A stretch of 64,000 nt of DNA, taken from Dokdonella_A sp963775445. Lineage in GTDB: Bacteria; Pseudomonadota; Gammaproteobacteria; Xanthomonadales; Rhodanobacteraceae. The stretch lies in contig CAVZIT010000006.1 of NCBI GenBank assembly GCA_963775445.1, forward strand, positions 868,001-932,000, in the 5' to 3' direction. Made by a program: the position numbers and the translations under genes. Below the pieces are notes generated by a model, which did not search any database, had not been told where the DNA came from, and saw only the letters and a list, made by a program, of their open reading frames with translations. Shown piece by piece: positions 16,489 through 24,639 of the stretch; position 1 is the stretch's first letter, and each line of letters begins with the position of its first letter.

Positions 16489-18729
16489 TCAAAGCAGCGC
16501 GAGGTTGGCGTACGCCAGCACCAACCACTTTTCGCCGTCACGCTCGAAGTTGACCTGGACTCGCGTATGGTCGCCGCTGCCTTCGCAGTCGATCACCACG
16601 CCTTCGCCGAACGCCGCATGGCGCACGCGCTGGCCGAGGCGAAACTGCGAGTCATTCGCGCTGCTGGTGTCGGCGCGACTATCCGTCGGGACAGGTCTGC
16701 TGACCTGGACGCGCGGGCGCACCTCGTGCAGCAACCCGGGCGGGATCTCGGTGAGGAATCGAGATGGGCGGCCATACATTTCCACGCCGTGCAGGCGCCG
16801 CGATTCGGCGTAACAGAGCACCAGGCGTTCGCGCGCCCGCGTGATACCGACATAGGCAAGACGGCGCTCTTCTTCGAGCCGCCCCGGCTCCTCGACTGAT
16901 TTCTGGCTCGGGAACAGGCCGTCCTCGAGCCCGACCAGGAATACCGTTGGAAATTCCAGGCCCTTGGCCGAGTGCAGCGTCATCAGCTGCACGCATTGCT
17001 GGCCGACCTCACCCTGTCCTTCGCCGGCTTCGAGCGCCGCATGGGACAGGAACGCGACGAGTTCCGTCAAGCCGGCTTCGAGATCCTCGGCAGTTCGCTC
17101 GAAGCGGCTCGCGACATTGATCAACTCATCCAGATTCTCGAGGCGCGATTCGGCGTTGCCGCGCGCATCCCGCGCATAAAAATCGCGCAGTCCCGAACGC
17201 GCCAATGCGTGTTCCATCTGCTCCTCGAGCGGCAGCGCAGGTCGGTCTTCCCGGACGGTGCCATCCGTGGGCGATGGAGATGATTCGAGCGGCAGTGGTG
17301 GACCCGGCGCGAAACAATCGTGCGCCAGGTCATCGATCAAGACGATGAACGCCCGTAGCGCATTCCTGGCGCGCGCAGCCAGCACATCAGCCGTCAATTC
17401 GGCGAGAGCGGCCTCCCACAGGGAAGCGTTCTCGGCGCGGGCGCGCCGGCGCAACACATCCAGCGTGCGTCCGCCGATGCCGCGCGGCGGCGTGTTGACC
17501 GCGCGTTCGAACGCCGCATCGTCGTGGCGATTGGCGATGACGCGAAGATACGCCAGCGCATCCTTGATTTCGGCACGCTCGAAAAAGCGCAGGCCGCCGT
17601 AGATTCGATAGGCAATCGCGTGCTGGACCAGTTGCTCCTCGAACAAGCGCGATTGTGCGTTCGAGCGGTACAGGATCGCCATGTCGCTCGCGCATCCGCC
17701 CGCATCGAGATTCTCGCGGATCCGCTCGATGACGAAGCGTGCTTCGTCCTGCTCGTTATACGCGGCATAGAGTTCTATCGCAGCGCCGGCGCTGCCAGCG
17801 GTCCATAAACGTTTGCCCAGCCGGCTCGGGTTGTGCGCGATGACCGCATTGGCGGCATTCAGGATATTCGCGGTCGAACGGTAATTTTGCTCCAGGCGGA
17901 TGGTGCTGGCGCCCGGGAAATCGCGCAGGAATTGCTGCACGTTCTCGACGCGCGCCCCGCGCCAGCCGTAAATGGCCTGATCGTCGTCGCCGACCACGAA
18001 GACCTTTCCGCTGCTTCCGGCAAGCACGCGGATCCAGGCGTACTGGATGGTGTTGGTGTCCTGGAATTCGTCGACCAAGAGGTGTTCAAAGCGCTCGCGG
18101 TAATGACGCAGCAACGCCTCGTCGCGCAGCCACAACTCGTGCGATCGCAGCAGCAGTTCGGCGAAATCGACGAGGCCGGCGCGTTGGCAGGCCAACTCGT
18201 AATTGCGATAGATCTCGATCAGGGTACGCGCGGCGGGATTCGAACTGGCGTCGACCGCACCGGGGCGTTTGCCCTCGTCCTTGGCGCTGTTGATGAACCA
18301 CGCCGCCTGCCGCGCCGGAAAACGCGCCTCATCCAGCCCCAATCCCTGGATGGTGCGCTTGACCAGGCGCTGCTGATCTTCACCGTCGAGGATCTGGAAC
18401 GTTTCCGGCAAGCCCGCTTCGCGCCAGTGGCGGCGCAGCAGACGATGTGCGATGCCATGAAACGTGCCCACGGTAAGGCCACGCGCGCCGTGGCGAATCA
18501 GTTGCTCGCAGCGACCGCGCATTTCCCCGGCGGCCTTGTTGGTGAACGTGACGGCCAGCACCGACCAGGGCGAGGCGCGCTCCACCTCGAGCAGCCAGCC
18601 GATGCGATGCGTCAGAACGCGCGTCTTGCCCGAACCCGCGCCGGCCAGCACCAGATGGTATCCGAGCGGAGCGGAGACAGCCTCGCGCTGAGCCGGGTTC
18701 AGCTCATCGAGGAGATACGAGACATCCAT
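16489..18729 (-). CDS. uvrD: UvrD/Rep-family DNA helicase
   Basis: A superfamily 1 helicase of 746 residues. Motif I is AGAGSGKT near residue 31, motif II LLVDEFQDTN, motif III VVGDDDQAIYGWRGA, motif IV LEQNYRST, motif V TLHSAKGLEFPTVF and motif VI YVGITRARERL. The C-terminal tail carries the UvrD/PcrA Tudor-like element (HAAFGEGVVIDCEG). Start 18729 (MDVSYLLDELNPAQ) matches the family; the frame upstream is not family-like. UvrD unwinds DNA in nucleotide excision and mismatch repair. It converges on the kinase gene and diverges from the YidB-like gene. Confidence 0.95.
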   Translation of the reverse strand: MDVSYLLDELNPAQREAVSAPLGYHLVLAGAGSGKTRVLTHRIGWLLEVERASPWSVLAVTFTNKAAGEMRGRCEQLIRHGARGLTVGTFHGIAHRLLRRHWREAGLPETFQILDGEDQQRLVKRTIQGLGLDEARFPARQAAWFINSAKDEGKRPGAVDASSNPAARTLIEIYRNYELACQRAGLVDFAELLLRSHELWLRDEALLRHYRERFEHLLVDEFQDTNTIQYAWIRVLAGSSGKVFVVGDDDQAIYGWRGARVENVQQFLRDFPGASTIRLEQNYRSTANILNAANAVIAHNPSRLGKRLWTAGSAGAAIELYAAYNEQDEARFVIERIRENLDAGGCASDMAILYRSNAQSRLFEEQLVQHAIAYRIYGGLRFFERAEIKDALAYLRVIANRHDDAAFERAVNTPPRGIGGRTLDVLRRRARAENASLWEAALAELTADVLAARARNALRAFIVLIDDLAHDCFAPGPPLPLESSPSPTDGTVREDRPALPLEEQMEHALARSGLRDFYARDARGNAESRLENLDELINVASRFERTAEDLEAGLTELVAFLSHAALEAGEGQGEVGQQCVQLMTLHSAKGLEFPTVFLVGLEDGLFPSQKSVEEPGRLEEERRLAYVGITRARERLVLCYAESRRLHGVEMYGRPSRFLTEIPPGLLHEVRPRVQVSRPVPTDSRADTSSANDSQFRLGQRVRHAAFGEGVVIDCEGSGDHTRVQVNFERDGEKWLVLAYANLALL

Positions 18730-18896
18730 GGGGTCGATTGTAGCGGGGCGCCGGATGTGATCCTGAGCAGCCGTTCGATTGGGTGCGATGCGCGACGCGG
18801 GTTCGCCACGATTCCGCGCGACGCGACACCCCGCCTGGCATATCATGGCGCAACAGGCAGCCCGACCGGGTGCGCTTCTCCCTGAAGGAAATTCCC

Positions 18897-19337
18897 ATGT
18901 CCCTACTCGATTCGGTGATCGGCGACATCACCGGCAGTTCCAACACCGCGGCGAACGGCAGTCAGTTGCTGAACCTTGCCGGCGGCCTCATCGAAAAGGC
19001 CGGCGGCATCAGCGGGCTGGTCTCCCTGTTCGAACAGGGCGGCCTCGGTTCGCATGTCAGATCCTGGGTATCGAACGGCACGAATGCCGCGTTATCGGGC
19101 GACCAGCTCGCGCAGACGCTGCAGGGCTCGCCTCTGGCTCCGCTGCTGCAGGAAGCGGCCGCCAAATTCGGCATGGATCCCAAGCAATTGACCGGACAAC
19201 TCGCTGCGATGCTTCCGAAGGTGGTCGATCACTTGACCCCGGACGGCGAAGTCCCCCAGCCGGGACAGGTGCAATCCGGCATCAATGTAGCCGCGCTGGA
19301 AGGTCTGGCCAGCAAGTTGTTCGGCGGCGCAACCTGA
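18897..19337 (+). CDS. YidB-family (DUF937) protein
   Basis: A 146-residue glycine- and alanine-rich protein beginning MSLLDSVIGDITG. It matches the YidB family: LLNLAGGLIEKAGGISGLV, FEQGGLGSHVRSWVSNG, and the central LQEAAAKFGMDPKQLTGQLAAMLPKVVDHLTPDG. The start has an AAGGA ribosome site seven bases upstream. The function of the family is not established. The upstream gap to uvrD (168 bases) holds the divergent promoters. Confidence 0.9.
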   Translation: MSLLDSVIGDITGSSNTAANGSQLLNLAGGLIEKAGGISGLVSLFEQGGLGSHVRSWVSNGTNAALSGDQLAQTLQGSPLAPLLQEAAAKFGMDPKQLTGQLAAMLPKVVDHLTPDGEVPQPGQVQSGINVAALEGLASKLFGGAT

Positions 19338-19425
19338 GCGGAACCGCGGCATCGTCGCGACTGCCCGATTGCGGCGGCACCGTCGTCGGCGCTTTCGCCG
19401 GTCCGTCTCGATCCAAATGCCGACT

Positions 19426-19667
19426 TGATTAGCGACGACATTCGGCCGACCAACCCGCCGTTCGTCCCCGGAGCAAGTCCGGGGCAGACTCTGAGCGTAG
19501 GCGACCCGCAACTCCGTTCACCCTGAGCGTAGGTCCGCAGGGCCGAAGTCGAAGGGCCGCTTCGACAGTGCTTCGACTTCGCTTTCTTACGCAAGCTACG
19601 CTGTCCTGAGCTTGTCGAAGTGCTCAGCACAAACGGAATTTCGTTAGCTGAGCATCGTCGCTAATCA
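19426..19667. repeat. MITE-like element, copy 1 (242 bp, 13-bp perfect terminal inverted repeats)
   Basis: The left end TGATTAGCGACGA (19426-19438) is an exact reverse complement of the right end TCGTCGCTAATCA (19655-19667). The inside is a set of imperfect palindromes built from GTCGAAG/CTTCGAC and CTGAGCGTAGG units, with no ORF of note. A second, shorter copy with nearly the same ends lies at 34261-34425. The element sits between the convergent YidB and DUF3185 genes. Copy 1 carries about 77 bases not present in copy 2, including a second CTGAGCGTAGG unit. The remaining intergenic sequence (19338-19425 and 19668-19795) shows nothing else I can name. Confidence 0.7.
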
Positions 19668-19795
19668 GGAATGCAGCTGAGCCGGAACAACGCGCGAGGT
19701 TCTCGAACCGCATTTTGGGGACGGCTGAAAGTCTGCCTACGCCGATTTGGCTGAATTGACCAATCACGCGGCTGTTGCGCGCCTTATCGTGCGGT

Positions 19796-20014
19796 TCAAC
19801 TCTTGCGCGTTGCGCCTGCGACAATCAGTCCCAGCCCCACGATGACTCCAATGCCTCCGATCCATTGCGGGACGGTCTTTTCCTTTTGCACCGTGGCCGA
19901 GATGTCGCCTACCTTCAAGACCTGCTGATCCTGATTGAAGTTGAACTTGCCGAGAAATGTCGCGACGCCGAGCGCCACGATGATGATACCTGCGACGATC
20001 AATCCGGCACGCAT
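19796..20014 (-). CDS. DUF3185-like small membrane protein
   Basis: A 72-residue protein with two hydrophobic helices (LIVAGIIIVALGVATFLG and WIGGIGVIVGLGLIVAGA) separated by a short polar loop (VGDISATVQKEKTVP). This layout matches DUF3185 proteins of unknown function. Start 20014 is preceded by GGGAGAG. It diverges from the histidine kinase gene at 20171. Confidence 0.8.
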   Translation of the reverse strand: MRAGLIVAGIIIVALGVATFLGKFNFNQDQQVLKVGDISATVQKEKTVPQWIGGIGVIVGLGLIVAGATRKS

Positions 20015-20170
20015 GTAACTGCTCTCCCTGGTTGACGGCTTACACGGGTCGAAGTGGAGTGTAGACGATCGCGCGGCCAATCGGGGAAGCGCCCGACATT
20101 GGCGCGACCCCTGGACGCCATCGGGCGGCGACGCATTCCATCACGGCGCCGCGGCGTGCAAGAATCCGAC

Positions 20171-22006
20171 ATGCCTTCGAAACGTACCATGCCAGCCGTG
20201 CGCTTTCGCTTCTCGCGCGACGTCGAGTCGAACCTGCGCGTGGTGCTGATGATGATCGCCGTGGTGGTCAGCGTGTGGCTGCCCTTCATGATCGTGCGGC
20301 GATCAACCCAGGACACGTTCAATGCGTCGAACTGGTTCACTCACAGCGCGGAAATCAAGGCGACCGCCTATCAGTTGCTGCATAGCCTGCGCGATATCGA
20401 AGCGGCTGCGCTGACCATTTATGCCGCGCTTCCCGCCGAGGATGCCCGCGCTCGCTATCGCGATGATCGCGCGGAAGTGGCCAACGAGCTCGCCCGCCTG
20501 CGCATGCTGACTGCAGACAATGTCGAACAGCAGAACCGCATCGGTATTCTCCAGGCCGTCATCGAAGGTCGCCTCGACCGCTACGACAATGCGCTTGCGC
20601 AACTCGACGCGGGAGATGCCCCAGGTGCACGCGTTGCGTTTGCCGATGCGCAGCGCCTTTTCGATTTTCGTCCGACGGCGCACGCCCTGCTCGATGCCGA
20701 GGAGAAACTGTACCAGCAGCGGGGCGCCACTGCTGAAATCGAGCGCGCCAACGCGGCTTGGGTGACGCTCGGTGCCATGATTGTGCAGCTGCTGCTGCTC
20801 GGCGCGGTAATTTTCGTCTCGGAACGCCAGACGCGACGACGGCTGCGCGCGGAAAGCGTGGCGCAGCGGGCGATCGCTCGCGCCGAACGTATCGTGCAAA
20901 CCGTGCGCGAACCGATCGCACTGCTCGACGCCAACCTGCGTCTGGTCATGGCCAACGCCGCCTTTGGCCAGTTGTACGGCAGTGACGGCGAGGTTCCCGC
21001 AGGCCAGTATCTCGACTCGGCTGGCGACGGCGCCTGGTCGGATCCGGCGCTACTGCAACGGCTGAACGATGTCGCCACGCGCGATCGCGAATTGTGGGAT
21101 TACGAATTGACGCAGCGGCTTGCCGATGGCGACGAGCGCATCGTGCTCGTCAACGCGCGCCTCATGACCTTGCCGGATCGCGACGATTCGGCGGTCCTCC
21201 TGACCAGCAGCGACATCACGGCGCGCAAGCGCGGCGAGGACGAAATCAACGAACTCAATCAGCAGCTCGAGGGCAAGGTCGGGCAGATTTCCGAAATCAA
21301 TCGGGAACTTGAGGCATTCAGTTACTCGGTTTCGCACGATCTGCGCGCCCCGCTGCGCCACATCGCCGGTTTCAGCGAGAAGCTCGGCAAACATCTCGGT
21401 GACGCACGCGACGAAAAAGCCGCGCATTATCTCGAGGTCATCAGCACGTCGGCTCGACGCATGTCCGCCCTGATCGAAGACCTGTTGATCTATTCGCGCC
21501 TGGGTCGCCATGCGCTGCGCCTGCAGCCGGTGGACATGCAATCGCTCGTGGAAGAGGCGCGCGACATTCTCGACAACGAGACGGTCGATCGCGAAATCGA
21601 CTGGCGCATCGGCCATTTGCCAATGGTCGTTGCGGATGAAAACATGATGCGTCAGGTGTGGCAGAATTTGCTGGGCAACGCGGTCAAATACACGCGAGAC
21701 GCCACGCACGCGCGCATCGAGATCGAGTCCAGTCGTTCCGAACGTGGCGACTACCTGTTTTCGGTCAAGGACAACGGCGCTGGATTCGACATGCAGCACG
21801 CCGGCAAGCTGTTCGGCGTATTCCAGCGTTTGCACAAGGCGACACAATTCCCGGGCACCGGAATCGGGCTCGCGAATGTCAGGCGCATTCTGGTGCGACA
21901 CAATGGCCGGGTCTGGGCCCAGGCCGAGCCCGGCAAGGGTGCCACGTTCCACTTTTCCATCCCCGCGGGGGCCAACACGGCCAGGCAATCCGGAGTGACA
22001 CAATGA
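20171..22006 (+). CDS. Membrane sensor histidine kinase (CHASE3-like sensor, PAS, HisKA, HATPase)
   Basis: About 611 residues. Two transmembrane helices (VVLMMIAVVVSVWLPFMIV near residue 25 and WVTLGAMIVQLLLLGAVIF near 205) enclose a helical, probably periplasmic CHASE3-like sensor. A PAS-like segment follows (ERIVQTVREPIALLDANLRLVMANAAF). A short coiled coil leads to the phytochrome-class HisKA motif SYSVSHDLRAPLRHI with the phospho-acceptor histidine. The ATPase domain has QNLLGNAVKYTRD, KDNGAGFD and GTGIGLANVRRI. The stop overlaps the start of the CheY-like regulator gene (ATGA). ATG 20189 is an alternative start. Confidence 0.9.
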   Translation: MPSKRTMPAVRFRFSRDVESNLRVVLMMIAVVVSVWLPFMIVRRSTQDTFNASNWFTHSAEIKATAYQLLHSLRDIEAAALTIYAALPAEDARARYRDDRAEVANELARLRMLTADNVEQQNRIGILQAVIEGRLDRYDNALAQLDAGDAPGARVAFADAQRLFDFRPTAHALLDAEEKLYQQRGATAEIERANAAWVTLGAMIVQLLLLGAVIFVSERQTRRRLRAESVAQRAIARAERIVQTVREPIALLDANLRLVMANAAFGQLYGSDGEVPAGQYLDSAGDGAWSDPALLQRLNDVATRDRELWDYELTQRLADGDERIVLVNARLMTLPDRDDSAVLLTSSDITARKRGEDEINELNQQLEGKVGQISEINRELEAFSYSVSHDLRAPLRHIAGFSEKLGKHLGDARDEKAAHYLEVISTSARRMSALIEDLLIYSRLGRHALRLQPVDMQSLVEEARDILDNETVDREIDWRIGHLPMVVADENMMRQVWQNLLGNAVKYTRDATHARIEIESSRSERGDYLFSVKDNGAGFDMQHAGKLFGVFQRLHKATQFPGTGIGLANVRRILVRHNGRVWAQAEPGKGATFHFSIPAGANTARQSGVTQ

Positions 22007-22446
22007 ACAGGGAAATTCGCACCATCCTGCTGGCAGAGGACAGCCCCGCCGACGCAGAAATGACGATCGACGCGCTGCGCGAGGCCAGGCTCGCCAATCC
22101 GATCGTGCATGTCGAGGATGGCGTCGAAACAATGGACTATCTTCTGCGCACCGGCGCCTTCGGCAGCCGCGACGCCGGCGATCCGGCCGTCGTGCTGCTC
22201 GATATCAAGATGCCGCGCATGGATGGCCTGGAAGTGCTGCGCCGCATGCGCGAACACGAACGTCTCAAGCGCGTGCCCGTGGTCATTCTCTCCTCCTCGC
22301 GAGAGGACAACGATCTGGTGCGCAGTTGGGACCTCGGCGTCAATGCCTACGTGGTCAAGCCGGTCGATGCAGCCCAGTTTTTCGAAGCGGTGCGGATGCT
22401 CGGGCAGTTCTGGGCCGTGCTCAACGAATCGCCGGGCGCAAACTGA
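22003..22446 (+). CDS. CheY-like response regulator (Rcp1 type)
   Basis: A 147-residue single-domain receiver. It has the acidic pair in LLAEDSPADAEM, the phospho-acceptor aspartate in VVLLDIKMPRMDG near residue 68, the conserved serine in VVILSSSRED, and lysine in VVKPVDAAQF. The long insertion before the phosphorylation site is typical of regulators that pair with phytochrome-like kinases such as the one encoded immediately upstream with a four-base overlap. There is no output domain, so signalling is by protein contact. Confidence 0.92.
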   Translation: MNREIRTILLAEDSPADAEMTIDALREARLANPIVHVEDGVETMDYLLRTGAFGSRDAGDPAVVLLDIKMPRMDGLEVLRRMREHERLKRVPVVILSSSREDNDLVRSWDLGVNAYVVKPVDAAQFFEAVRMLGQFWAVLNESPGAN

Positions 22447-22453
22447 GCGACCC

Positions 22454-22894
22454 ATGCCCGGCCGCCACTTTCCAGCTCGCGTGTTGATGGCGGAAGACGA
22501 CATCGCCGATGTCGAACTTCTGGCCGATGAGTTGCGCGAGGACGGCTTCCTGTTCGAGCATCGCGTGGTCGACGATGAAGCCGATTTCTGCCGCGAACTT
22601 GAGGAATTCAAGCCGCATCTGGTGCTCTCGGATCTGACGATGCCCGGATTTTCCGGTTATCGTGCGCTCGATCTGGTGCGCGCTTCGGCCGCGCACGTTC
22701 CTTTCATCTTCGTATCCGGAACCATCGGCGAAGAGGCGGCGATCGAGGCGCTCAAACGTGGCGCCACCGATTTCGTGCTCAAGAACAATCTTGCCCGTCT
22801 GCCCTCGGTCGTGCGGCGGGCATTCCGCGATTTCGAAGAACGCAACTTTGCGCGAGCGCACCGAATCCGAACTGGTGCGCGCCCAGCGATTTGA
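22454..22894 (+). CDS. Receiver domain, probably the N-terminal part of a frameshifted hybrid kinase
   Basis: The ORF (146 residues) starts seven bases after the previous stop and encodes a complete receiver: LMAEDDIADVELLADEL, the phospho-acceptor aspartate in LVLSDLTMPGFSGY, FVSGTIGEE and the terminal FVLKNNLARLP lysine region. After residue 132 (FEERN) the frame runs into an arginine-rich tail without family resemblance. The overlapping frame continues instead as a kinase (next entry). If one T of the TTT at 22847-22849 is removed, the two join as FEERN-LRERTESELVRAQ, a typical linker. A free-standing receiver is the alternative. Confidence 0.75.
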   Translation: MPGRHFPARVLMAEDDIADVELLADELREDGFLFEHRVVDDEADFCRELEEFKPHLVLSDLTMPGFSGYRALDLVRASAAHVPFIFVSGTIGEEAAIEALKRGATDFVLKNNLARLPSVVRRAFRDFEERNFARAHRIRTGARPAI

Positions 22895-23996
22895 AAGTCT
22901 CGGCCTGCTGGCTGGTGGATTCAGCCACGATCTGCGCAACATCCTGCAGCCGTTGCTGATCGCTTCCAACATGATCGAGGAACGAGACGATCCGAAGTTG
23001 CGCCAACTGGGGGAGTTGATCTCCGATTGCGCCCAACGCGGACTCGATATGGTGGCCTCGATGCTGGCGTTTGCGCGCGGCAACCGGATCGGTACCGAGC
23101 GCGTGAAAGTGGGCGCCCTGCTCGATGCACTTTGCCTGTTGCTGCAGGGAAACGTTCCACGCAATGTGACGCTCAAGTTCGACCGGGCGCCCCCGGATCT
23201 GGAACTGGAAGGCAATCACACCGAATTGCAGCAGTGTCTGCTCAATCTTTGTCTCAATGCGCTGCAGGCGATGCCGGCAGGCGGCACGCTGATCTTGTCG
23301 GTCGAGCCGGTCGATCTCGATGATGAGTTCTTTACCGACGACGAGGACGGCGCCGCGGGCGCGTATCTCAAACTATCCGTGAGCGACACCGGCATCGGCA
23401 TGTCCGAAGACGTGCGCAACAGCCTGTTCCAGCCGTTCTTCACAACCAAGGCCGACGGCACCGGCCTCGGCCTGATCTCGTGCAAGCGCATACTCAAGAA
23501 CCATCGCAGCCACATGCGCATCGAAAGCGAGCATGGCAAGGGAACGACCTTCAACCTTTATCTACCCTTGCCGGTCATCGACGCGGCACAGGACGATCTC
23601 GGCGAGGTGCCACAAGGCGCGGGCGAGCGCTTGCTGGTGGTGATCGAGGAAAGCGCAACCCTCGCCCTGCTCGCCGACAGCCTCAACCTGCATGGCTACG
23701 ATGTCAGCAAGGCACAGAGCGGAACCGACGCACTGCAGAAAATCGATGGGAACGCGCTTCCCGACTTGCTCGTGATGGATGCGGACATGAGTCTGATGAC
23801 CGGCGTTCGGACATTGACTGCGTTGCTTGAGGGCGGTTATGCGGGACCGGTGCTGCTGCTGGTGCGCCCGGACGCGCCGCCGGATCGCGACGGACTGCCG
23901 CCGATCGAGCGCATCCGCTTCATCGACAAACCCGTGGTCGTCACCGATCTGATCCGCATCGTGCGCGAGGAACTCGATGCCCGATCCGAGCGCTGA
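22848..23996 (+). CDS. Hybrid histidine kinase with C-terminal receiver (3' part of the same probable gene)
   Basis: About 382 residues from a possible TTG start. The linker ERTESELVRAQRFESLG leads into a HisKA-type helix (AGGFSHDLRNILQPLL, histidine followed by aspartate). An ATPase domain follows with CLLNLCLNALQAMP, VSDTGIGMSEDV and GTGLGLISCKRIL. The C-terminus is a degenerate receiver (LLVVIEESATLALL, then LLVMDADMSLMTGV, then DKPVVVTDLI). In known relatives, receiver-kinase-receiver proteins are single chains, so this is most likely the rest of the gene starting at 22454. It overlaps ubiJ by 20 bases. Confidence 0.75.
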   Translation: MRERTESELVRAQRFESLGLLAGGFSHDLRNILQPLLIASNMIEERDDPKLRQLGELISDCAQRGLDMVASMLAFARGNRIGTERVKVGALLDALCLLLQGNVPRNVTLKFDRAPPDLELEGNHTELQQCLLNLCLNALQAMPAGGTLILSVEPVDLDDEFFTDDEDGAAGAYLKLSVSDTGIGMSEDVRNSLFQPFFTTKADGTGLGLISCKRILKNHRSHMRIESEHGKGTTFNLYLPLPVIDAAQDDLGEVPQGAGERLLVVIEESATLALLADSLNLHGYDVSKAQSGTDALQKIDGNALPDLLVMDADMSLMTGVRTLTALLEGGYAGPVLLLVRPDAPPDRDGLPPIERIRFIDKPVVVTDLIRIVREELDARSER

Positions 23997-24639
23997 GTCC
24001 GCGACCCGGCGACCGCGCGCCCTGCCGGCTGCATTGGGGCGCCTGCTCGAAAGCGCGGTGAATGCCGCGGTTGCGCTTGACCCGGAGACGCGAGCCCGTC
24101 TGGCGGCACTCGATGGCCGCGCAATCACGATCGACTTCACGCACACGCCCGTGGCGCTGCGCATGTGCGTCGAGGATGGGCGAATCGCCATCGGGCCGGC
24201 ATTCGGAGGCGACAGCGCGTTGCATGTCGGCACCAGCCCAGGGCGACTCGTGTCGCTTCTGTTGTCAACAGGAGCGCATGGCAGCTTGCCGCCTGGCGCC
24301 ATCAAGATCGCCGGAGACGCGGAACTTGCACGCAGGGTCGAGCGGATCATGAAGAATTTCGCGCCGGACGTCGATGCAGTTTTCACGCGCGTATTCGGCG
24401 ATGTTGTCGGCTTCCAGGTGGCGCGTGGGTTCCGATCGGCATTCGCCTGGTCGCGCGATGCATCACGCGCGTTGGCGCACGATGCGTCCCACTTCCTGAT
24501 CGACGAGAGTCGCGATCTGGTGGCCACTCCCGAGATCAATGCCTTTCTCGATGATGTCGACGAAACACGCGAGCGGGCCGATCGGCTTGGCGCGCGGATC
24601 GCACAAGTGACCGCAAAATTGCGGATGGCCGAGCCGTGA
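23977..24639 (+). CDS. ubiJ: Ubiquinone biosynthesis accessory factor UbiJ
   Basis: A 220-residue protein with an N-terminal SCP2-like lipid-binding domain (ALDGRAITIDFTHTPVALRMCVEDGRIAIG, then GTSPGRLVSLLLSTG and LPPGAIKIAGDAELARRV). The C-terminal helical part contains the usual FGDVVGFQVARG and a terminal coiled coil (DDVDETRERADRLGARIAQV). UbiJ is needed for aerobic and anaerobic ubiquinone synthesis and works with UbiK in the soluble Ubi complex. The start lies inside the end of the kinase gene and the stop overlaps ubiB by four bases. ubiE is not adjacent. Confidence 0.92.
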   Translation: MPDPSAESATRRPRALPAALGRLLESAVNAAVALDPETRARLAALDGRAITIDFTHTPVALRMCVEDGRIAIGPAFGGDSALHVGTSPGRLVSLLLSTGAHGSLPPGAIKIAGDAELARRVERIMKNFAPDVDAVFTRVFGDVVGFQVARGFRSAFAWSRDASRALAHDASHFLIDESRDLVATPEINAFLDDVDETRERADRLGARIAQVTAKLRMAEP

